In this document: positions 5,676 through 9,769 of the stretch, piece by piece | How positions within the stretch are numbered: position 1 is the first letter of the stretch | Layout: the number at the start of each line of letters is the position of its first letter | NCBI GenBank assembly: GCA_002359095.1 | Contig: DEQD01000025.1 | Coordinates: forward strand, 1-9,769 | Length of the DNA: 9,769 nt | Direction of reading: 5' to 3' | From: Caryophanales bacterium UBA3375 | Lineage (GTDB): Bacteria > Bacillota_I > Bacilli_A > UBA3375 | Translations under genes and position numbers: made by a program | Notes under the pieces: generated by a model | Told to the model about the DNA's origin: nothing | Databases searched by the model: none | The model's input: the letters and a program-made list of their open reading frames with translations, nothing else

Positions 5676-6643
5676 TGAAAAAAAAATTTAATTTCTTATT
5701 AATTCTAGGAATTATCTTACTTCTAATTAGTAGTATAACATCAATATTTTTTGGAGCAAAAGATATTGATGTTAATGAAGTTATTAATATTATCTTTTCA
5801 AATCAAGACAATATTAATAACGTCCTAATTAAAGATGTAAGAATACCTAGAATCTTATCAGCAATGATGGTTGGATGTAGCTTAGCTATTTGTGGGACAA
5901 TGCTTCAAGCAATATTTAGAAATAATCTAGCTGATGTATCAATACTAGGAATATCACAAGGAGCAACTTTAGGAGTTGCTCTTAGTACTTTAATAAATCT
6001 ATTTGGAGTACATAATAAAATAGTATTTTCACTACTAGGTAGTACTATAGTAGGGTTAATATTAATAGGTTTAATTATTAAGATGCGTAATAAATCCTTT
6101 AATGATGTAATTATATTAGCATCTTCATTATCGATGTTATTAGTATCTATTGCTAGTATCCTAGCATTAGTTACTAATAAAAGTTATGAACTATCTTTCT
6201 GGTTAGCAGGAGGATTTAATAATGTCGGATATCAACAAGTAATAATGTTATTAATAACGATGTTATTAATCATTCCCTTACTTGTTAGTAGTAAAAATCT
6301 AAACATTATTAGTTTTGGTGATGAAGTAGCAACAAGTTTAGGACTTTCTACTACTAGATTTAAAATTAATATGATTTTATTAATTATTCCAATCATTGCT
6401 ATTAGTGTAAGTTGTGTAGGAACGATTGCCTTTATCGGTTTATTAGTACCTCATATCTTACGTTTAATTATTGGTAATGATTATCGTTATTTATTACCAC
6501 TTTCTGGGTTATATGGAGCAATTTTGTTGGTTATAACTGATATATTAGCTAGAAGTGTTATTGCACCATATGAAGTACCTATTAGTATTTTTATTATTGT
6601 AATAAGTGTAATATTATTGTTTTATTTAATTAGAAAGGACTAA
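5675..6643 (+). CDS. FecCD-family ABC permease, first subunit
   Basis: This is one half of the membrane channel for siderophore, haem or cobalamin import. It has 322 residues and about nine to ten hydrophobic helices. FecCD hallmarks are RIPR (56-59) before helix 2, LQAIFRNNLADVSILGISQGA (77-97), the cytoplasmic loop FGDEVATSLGL (214-224) that contacts the ATPase, GTIAFIGLLVPHILR (249-263), and DYRYLLPLSGLYGA with TDILAR (269-293). The end is unusual: where relatives have PVGI..TA..G.P.F, this protein reads VPISIFIIVISVILLFYL, so the Gly/Pro pattern is lost. The ATG overlaps the lipoprotein stop by 1 nt; the nearest AGGAG (5657-5661) is 13 nt upstream, so coupling probably helps initiation. 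Inverted repeats at 5780-5821 and 6137-6180 lie within it. Confidence 0.93.
   Translation: MKKKFNFLLILGIILLLISSITSIFFGAKDIDVNEVINIIFSNQDNINNVLIKDVRIPRILSAMMVGCSLAICGTMLQAIFRNNLADVSILGISQGATLGVALSTLINLFGVHNKIVFSLLGSTIVGLILIGLIIKMRNKSFNDVIILASSLSMLLVSIASILALVTNKSYELSFWLAGGFNNVGYQQVIMLLITMLLIIPLLVSSKNLNIISFGDEVATSLGLSTTRFKINMILLIIPIIAISVSCVGTIAFIGLLVPHILRLIIGNDYRYLLPLSGLYGAILLVITDILARSVIAPYEVPISIFIIVISVILLFYLIRKD
5780..5821 (+). repeat. 12-bp perfect inverted repeat in the first permease gene
   Basis: GTTATTAATATT (5780-5791) is exactly complementary to 5810-5821 across an 18-nt spacer. It is AT-rich, so any hairpin would be weak, but the perfect arm length adds to the series of intragenic repeats in this operon. 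Confidence 0.7.
6137..6180 (+). repeat. 20-position hairpin with two T/T mismatches in the first permease gene
   Basis: TTATTAGTA (6137-6145) pairs with 6172-6180, CTA (6147-6149) with TAG (6168-6170), and TGCTAG (6151-6156) with CTAGCA (6161-6166), closing a TATC loop. Eighteen of 20 positions pair; the only interruptions are T6146/T6171 and T6150/T6167. It encodes a membrane helix of the permease and has no T tract, so it is not a standard terminator. Confidence 0.88.
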
Positions 6644-6644
6644 G

Positions 6645-7631
6645 ATGAAAACTAAACATATAATTATTAGTTTGATATTAATAATGATTTGTTTAATCGT
6701 TATTAATCTAATCATTGGTGATTATCATCTTAGTTTAGAACAATTAATTAACACTCTAATGTTTAAAGGAAGTAGTACAGATAACCTAGTTATTTATCAA
6801 TTACGTTTACCTAAGATTGTTGGAGCAATAATAATGGGTTGTTGTTTAGCTCTTGGAACTTATCTATTACAAAACGTATTAAAAAATAATGTTGCTGATC
6901 CATCATATCTAGGAATTAGTTCAATGAGTAGTTTATTTGTAGCACTGCTTATTAGTTTAACTTCAACTACTTACTATCAGAATATAAGTATAAGTATAAC
7001 TTTACTTATCCCGATAGTAAGTATAGTAGGAAGTTTTATTGCAATAATATTACTATTTTATTTGACTAAGAATAAACTTAATTTAAATAAAATGATTTTA
7101 TCTGGAATAGCAATTAATGCTCTAGTAAATGCGATTATGATGTTTTTACAATTAATTGTTAATCGTGGAGAGTACAATAAAATACTTATGTGGAGCAACG
7201 GTAGTTTATGGTCTACTAGTTGGATTAATATTATTATTGTATTACCACTAATACTAGTAGCAATAATAATACTTATTTATAATGTTAAAAATATTGATAT
7301 TAATAAATTAGACATTAATCAATCGCAATGTTTAGGTCTAGATTATAAATATGTTAACTTTAAGTTATTAATTCTTGCTACACTATTTATAGCAATTAGT
7401 TGTAGTGTTGGTGGAAGTATTTTGTTTTTAGGCTTATTATCAGTCCAAATCGCTAAAAAGTTAAGCAGTAATAACTTATTAGTAGTAACTCCATTAGTAG
7501 GAATTAATATTATTTTATTATCACAACTAGTAGCTGATAATTTAATTAACAATCATCAGCTACCAGTTGGATTAATCATTGCAATTATTGGAGCACCAGT
7601 ATTTATCTATTTATTAATAAAAAGGAAGTAA
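6645..7631 (+). CDS. FecCD-family ABC permease, second subunit
   Basis: This is the partner permease, 328 residues with about nine to ten hydrophobic helices. Family marks are RLPK (54-57, usually RxPR), LQNVLKNNVADPSYLGISS (75-93), a cytoplasmic LG.D loop near 230-233, and the C-terminal LPVGLIIAIIGAPVFIYLL (306-324), which is well kept. By contrast the usual GL..PH..R motif is degraded to GLLSVQIAK (263-271): Pro, His and Arg are replaced by Val, Gln and Lys. The first permease shows the opposite pattern (PHILR kept, C-terminal motif lost), so the two probably form an asymmetric heterodimer. AGAAAGGA (6632-6639) precedes the ATG by 5 nt; 1 nt separates it from each neighbouring gene. Inverted repeats at 6677-6707, 6968-7023 and 7524-7569 lie inside. 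Confidence 0.92.
   Translation: MKTKHIIISLILIMICLIVINLIIGDYHLSLEQLINTLMFKGSSTDNLVIYQLRLPKIVGAIIMGCCLALGTYLLQNVLKNNVADPSYLGISSMSSLFVALLISLTSTTYYQNISISITLLIPIVSIVGSFIAIILLFYLTKNKLNLNKMILSGIAINALVNAIMMFLQLIVNRGEYNKILMWSNGSLWSTSWINIIIVLPLILVAIIILIYNVKNIDINKLDINQSQCLGLDYKYVNFKLLILATLFIAISCSVGGSILFLGLLSVQIAKKLSSNNLLVVTPLVGINIILLSQLVADNLINNHQLPVGLIIAIIGAPVFIYLLIKRK
6677..6707 (+). repeat. 13-bp inverted repeat in the second permease gene
   Basis: 6677-6689 (ATTAATAATGATT) pairs with 6695-6707 around a 5-nt loop, with one T/G wobble and no mismatch. It lies about 30 nt after the start codon, in the first membrane-helix coding region. Confidence 0.78.
6968..7023 (+). repeat. Two-tier inverted repeat in the second permease gene
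   Basis: TACTTACTATC (6968-6978) is perfectly complementary to 7013-7023, and the span encloses a second perfect 7-bp pair ATAAGTA (6990-6996) with TACTTAT (7003-7009). Together they could make an 18-bp structure with an asymmetric internal loop. Confidence 0.7.
7524..7569 (+). repeat. 15-position inverted repeat near the end of the second permease gene
   Basis: CAACT and GTAGCTGAT (7524-7528, 7530-7538) pair with ATCAGCTAC and AGTTG (7555-7563, 7565-7569). The stem has a single A/C mismatch and a 16-nt AT-rich loop. It lies about 60 nt before the permease stop codon and is one of the more GC-containing stems in the window. Confidence 0.78.
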
Positions 7632-7632
7632 T

Positions 7633-8418
7633 ATGTCAATTAAGTTTAATGATGTTAGTTTATCTTACCAACATAAAGAAGTAATTAAAAATCTTAATTT
7701 AGAAATTAAACCAGGTAGTATAGTAGCTATTATTGGTAAAAATGGAACAGGTAAATCAACATTACTAAAAAGCTTAGTAAAGTTGATTAAACCTAATACT
7801 GGTGATATTTTAATTGATAATGTTAATATTAAAAACGTTAAACAAAAGGATTTAGCTAAATCAATTACATTACTTGTTCAAAAACCTGATGTTCCTGAAC
7901 AAATGAGTGTTAAGAATTTAGTAGCTCAAGGAAGATATGCATATCAAAAACCACTAAGTGGAATGTCTAAAAGAGATTTAGAAATAGTTAATTGGGCGAT
8001 TAAAGAATGTAATATTGATCATATTAGAAATGAATTAGTAACTGATTTAAGTGGTGGACAATTACAATGTGTATGGCTAGCTATGGTATTAGCTCAAAAA
8101 ACTAAATATATCCTTCTTGATGAGCCGACTACTTATTTAGATGTTAAGAATCAATTAGAGATATTAACACTACTTAAAAAGATTAATAAAGAATACAAAA
8201 CAACCATCATCATGACACTACATGATATAAATCTAGCAAGTAAGTTTGCTGATTATATCATCGCAGTTGATGAAGGTAGTGTTGTATTTGAAGGTAGTGT
8301 CAAAGAAGTTATTAATAGTGATAATATCAATCAACTATTTGATGTTAACACAACAATAGTTGATTATGATTATCCTACTATTATTGATTTTAAATTAAAA
8401 GAGGAAGAAAATGAATAA
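7633..8418 (+). CDS. FecE/FhuC-type ABC transporter ATPase
   Basis: This is the cytoplasmic ATPase that drives the importer as a dimer under the two permeases. It has 261 residues. Visible motifs are Walker A GKNGTGKST (35-43), the Q-loop Gln83, signature LSGGQ (139-143), Walker B YILLDEP with Asp163-Glu164, the D-loop YLD, and the switch His197 (LHDIN). All catalytic residues are present. One oddity follows the signature: relatives usually read LSGGQ/ERQR, while this protein reads LSGGQLQC, losing both arginines. AAAGGAAG (7621-7628) precedes the ATG at 7633, which lies 1 nt after the permease stop. The last 8 nt overlap the next gene. Codons for Walker A and for the switch-His region form strong inverted repeats (7749-7794, 8222-8261), and a perfect 11-bp one is at 8329-8365. 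Confidence 0.95.
   Translation: MSIKFNDVSLSYQHKEVIKNLNLEIKPGSIVAIIGKNGTGKSTLLKSLVKLIKPNTGDILIDNVNIKNVKQKDLAKSITLLVQKPDVPEQMSVKNLVAQGRYAYQKPLSGMSKRDLEIVNWAIKECNIDHIRNELVTDLSGGQLQCVWLAMVLAQKTKYILLDEPTTYLDVKNQLEILTLLKKINKEYKTTIIMTLHDINLASKFADYIIAVDEGSVVFEGSVKEVINSDNINQLFDVNTTIVDYDYPTIIDFKLKEEENE
7749..7794 (+). repeat. 18-bp hairpin over the Walker A codons
   Basis: TTACTAA (7762-7768) pairs with TTAGTAA (7774-7780), AATCAAC (7754-7760) with GTTGATT (7782-7788), and AGGT (7749-7752) with ACCT (7791-7794). The loop is 5 nt, with one A/A mismatch and one 1x2 internal loop. Eighteen base pairs form within 46 nt that encode a fixed protein motif, so synonymous codon choice must contribute. Confidence 0.85.
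8222..8261 (+). repeat. 16-bp hairpin over the switch-histidine codons
   Basis: ATGATATAA (8222-8230) pairs with 8253-8261, TC (8232-8233) with GA (8251-8252), and AGCAA (8235-8239) with TTGCT (8246-8250). The loop is 6 nt, with two single-base bulges on the left arm. It encodes HDINLASKFADYII of the ATPase. Confidence 0.8.
8329..8365 (+). repeat. 11-bp perfect inverted repeat near the ATPase 3' end
   Basis: AATCAACTATT (8329-8339) is exactly complementary to 8355-8365 across a 15-nt loop. It lies about 50 nt before the ATPase stop codon. Confidence 0.72.
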
Positions 8419-8932
8419 ATTAAAGAAATTAATGTATGTTAGTATAGCTATATCAATAGCTATACTAACCGTGATATATATAAGAAACTATAATAATCAA
8501 GGATATATTATTATGTTTGATTATATCCCTCTTTATAAAAGAGATGTTAGCCATAATGAGTGGTTAACAGGTACATACCTGTTAATTGCTATGGTTAGTG
8601 TTAGTGTATTATTAGGTAATGTAATATATAATATTATCATTAATAGAACATTAATATTTAATATTAAAGAAAATAAAAAACTTAATATAATAACTACAAG
8701 TTTAGTATTATGGTATTGGCTAGTTAACTTTATTATTATCTTAGAAACTTCTCTATATCCACGTGTTACTCATTTTACATCAATTCTAGGAATTAAATTT
8801 GAATATTGGCGTGATGGAGAGATAACTAAAAAGTTAATGATTGATTATATTCCAAATTTATTATTATGGTTTGTTATAATATTAGTATTAGTATTTATTA
8901 ATAGAAAGTTTATAAATAAGAAACGAGGTTAA
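8411..8932 (+). CDS. Uncharacterised four-helix membrane protein linked to the ABC importer
   Basis: I do not recognise this 173-residue protein. It has four likely membrane helices, at about 7-24, 53-77, 92-111 and 147-164. The N-terminus (KLKK) and C-terminus (NRKFINKKRG) are positive, so both ends are probably cytoplasmic. Two outward loops are predicted: about 25-52, with aromatic and charged residues including DYIPLYKRDVSHNEW, and about 112-146, with YPRVTHF, EYWRDGE and MIDYIP. There is no Cys pair, CxxC or His-rich motif, and no ATP-binding motif. Its start overlaps the ATPase stop by 8 nt (ATGAATAA) with GAGGAAG at 8401-8407, so it is translated with the importer. It could be an accessory or immunity-like membrane partner, but that is a guess from position only. 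Two strong palindromes, at 8438-8469 and 8564-8585, lie within its first third. Confidence 0.8.
   Translation: MNKLKKLMYVSIAISIAILTVIYIRNYNNQGYIIMFDYIPLYKRDVSHNEWLTGTYLLIAMVSVSVLLGNVIYNIIINRTLIFNIKENKKLNIITTSLVLWYWLVNFIIILETSLYPRVTHFTSILGIKFEYWRDGEITKKLMIDYIPNLLLWFVIILVLVFINRKFINKKRG
8438..8469 (+). repeat. 14-bp perfect inverted repeat at the start of the uncharacterised membrane gene
   Basis: GTTAGTATAGCTAT (8438-8451) is exactly complementary to 8456-8469, with an ATCA loop. It begins 27 nt after the ATG and just beyond the ATPase stop codon. No T tract follows, so it is not a terminator of the usual type. It could protect the upstream importer message, slow translation of this gene, or serve as a dyad operator. 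Confidence 0.88.
8547..8598 (+). repeat. 10-bp perfect dyad with an outer stem in the uncharacterised membrane gene
   Basis: TTAACAGGTA (8564-8573) and TACCTGTTAA (8576-8585) are exact complements separated by CA. Outside them CCATA (8551-8555) pairs with TATGG (8590-8594), and wobble-containing pairs extend this to 8547 and 8598. It is the second strong inverted repeat in this short gene. Confidence 0.75.
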
Positions 8933-9745
8933 ATGTTTAGAATAAGTAAAAGTAGATTAGAAGCAATATCGGATGGCATAATGGCAATTATCATTACCAT
9001 AATGGCATTAGAAATTCCAGTAGAGTTTAATAATGGAGTATTAGACTATAAAGATATGATATCAGCTATCATTTTATACTTTATTACTTTTTGTTTTATT
9101 GGAAGTATTTGGTATCAACACAGTTTTGTATTTGATCGTTTAAGTCGTGTTACTAATAAGATGGTAGTATTAGAATTTGTAATTTTATTTTTATTATCAA
9201 TTATGCCAGTATGTATTAAAGTAATGGTAGAAGAAATGGAATTTATTTGGGTAAGTATCTATGGGATACTTAACATGGCAATCAACTTAGCATTACTTGA
9301 TTTACGAACCAGTGTAATAAAAACAGAATATAAATATGGTAAAATTAGTGAAAGTGTTAGTGATAAATTACTAAAACTAATTAAACGTCAAGGACGTAGA
9401 ATTGTTATTAGTAATTTAATAGCAATACTAATTGGTATCTTTGTACCAGAGATTGCCATGATTGGTTATTTAATTCTAAGTGTATACTCTTTCTTTACTA
9501 TAAGTAGAGAAAAACATCGTAAATATGATTATAAACACGATGAAGATATCTTTTTTGATGTTATTAAAATTATCCGTAAACATAACTTAGTACAAAAAGA
9601 TGTAGATAACAACACTCATAAATATTTAGAAGTAATAGAAGAATTAAGTAAAGATACTACTCTTAGTGAAGATAAAATTAAACAGCTTGTAAACATCATT
9701 GTCAGTTTACATGAAAAAGCAAATAAAAAAGAGGATGAAAATTAA
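8933..9745 (+). CDS. TMEM175/DUF1211-family membrane protein with a cytosolic tail
   Basis: The N-terminal motif RLEAISDGIMAIIITIMALEIPV (8-30) is a variant of the TMEM175 hallmark RxxxFSDG, here with Ile in place of Phe. The second helix carries IGSIWYQHSFVFDRLSRVT, which also fits the family. Bacterial TMEM175 proteins are six-helix potassium-permeable channels working as tetramers. Helices are predicted at about 10-28, 42-62, 77-99, 105-122, 158-171 and 173-189. Bacterial members are usually about 200 residues; this one has 270, because an 80-residue charged, helical C-terminal tail follows (about 191-270) with no domain I recognise. Ion selectivity cannot be judged from sequence. GAGG (8925-8928) lies 4 nt before the ATG, which directly follows the previous stop. 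Whether it is functionally tied to the importer is unknown. A long two-tier inverted repeat is at 9364-9418. Confidence 0.83.
   Translation: MFRISKSRLEAISDGIMAIIITIMALEIPVEFNNGVLDYKDMISAIILYFITFCFIGSIWYQHSFVFDRLSRVTNKMVVLEFVILFLLSIMPVCIKVMVEEMEFIWVSIYGILNMAINLALLDLRTSVIKTEYKYGKISESVSDKLLKLIKRQGRRIVISNLIAILIGIFVPEIAMIGYLILSVYSFFTISREKHRKYDYKHDEDIFFDVIKIIRKHNLVQKDVDNNTHKYLEVIEELSKDTTLSEDKIKQLVNIIVSLHEKANKKEDEN
9364..9418 (+). repeat. Two-tier inverted repeat in the TMEM175-family gene
   Basis: TAAATTACTAA (9364-9374) is exactly complementary to 9408-9418. Inside it AATT (9379-9382) can pair with AATT (9400-9403), and ACGTC (9385-9389) with GACGT (9393-9397) around an AAG loop. About 20 bp could form in 55 nt of coding sequence between the membrane part and the last helices. 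Confidence 0.76.
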
Positions 9746-9769
9746 TTAGCACTGCGTAAAAAAATGTCT

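Noticed and set aside
5961..5981. GAGCAACT/AGTTGCTC inverted repeat in the first permease gene
   Set aside because: Eight-base arms are expected several times by chance; not counted with the long repeats.
7343..7552. Minus-strand frame opposite the second permease
   Set aside because: It lies wholly inside a conserved permease gene, shows no family features and has no initiation signal.
8490..8514. ATAATAAT/ATTATTAT inverted repeat
   Set aside because: AT-only 8-bp arms are expected by chance here.
9746..9769. Start of a further gene or terminator after the TMEM175-family gene
   Set aside because: Only 24 nt remain; an ATG at 9766 has too little sequence to judge and no hairpin is visible.
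1..9769. CRISPR array, insertion sequence or tRNA genes
   Set aside because: No regularly spaced direct repeats, transposase frame with terminal repeats, or cloverleaf with CCA-end were seen.

Overview
The window comes from a very AT-rich, low-GC Gram-positive-type bacterium (Bacillota or a Mollicutes-related lineage). Leu is mostly TTA, Ser mostly AGT, and every intact gene ends in TAA. Trp is encoded by TGG and I saw no in-frame TGA in the intact genes, so the standard code fits better than the Mycoplasma TGA=Trp code. The xerD-deoB neighbourhood resembles the ripX-drm pair of Bacillus subtilis. I cannot name a genus from the sequence alone.

Layout. Positions 1-78 hold the 3' end of a 5S rRNA and its intrinsic terminator, so an rRNA operon lies to the left. 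Positions 96-909 hold debris: the first 60 codons of lemA joined to the last third of a DUF2207 membrane-protein gene. The frame is broken at two A6 tracts, and one extra A in each would restore a single 271-codon hybrid frame. Positions 910-1025 form a compact control region: an extended -10 promoter, a Fur/PerR-like dyad, and a leader that can fold either as a GNRA-loop terminator or as a competing upstream hairpin.

Positions 1026-9745 contain ten genes on the + strand that overlap or are separated by at most 2 nt, with no room for separate intergenic promoters: mtnN, xerD, deoB, gpsA, a complete siderophore/haem/cobalamin-type ABC importer (lipoprotein, two FecCD permeases, ATPase), a small unrecognised four-helix membrane protein, and a TMEM175-type channel with a long charged tail. 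The first four genes handle SAM by-product salvage, chromosome dimer resolution, pentose-phosphate interconversion and glycerol-3-phosphate supply for lipids. The next four import an iron-type chelate. The last two are membrane proteins of uncertain connection. A metal-responsive operator in front of mtnN would place the housekeeping genes and the importer under one signal; this is inference.

The most striking property is not a gene. The coding sequences carry a large number of long, near-perfect inverted repeats (perfect 14-bp arms at 1635-1667 and 8438-8469, 18 of 20 paired positions at 6137-6180, 18 pairs over the ATPase Walker A codons at 7749-7794, and others). They lie inside conserved protein-coding sequence, share no common sequence, and are denser than I would expect from composition alone.
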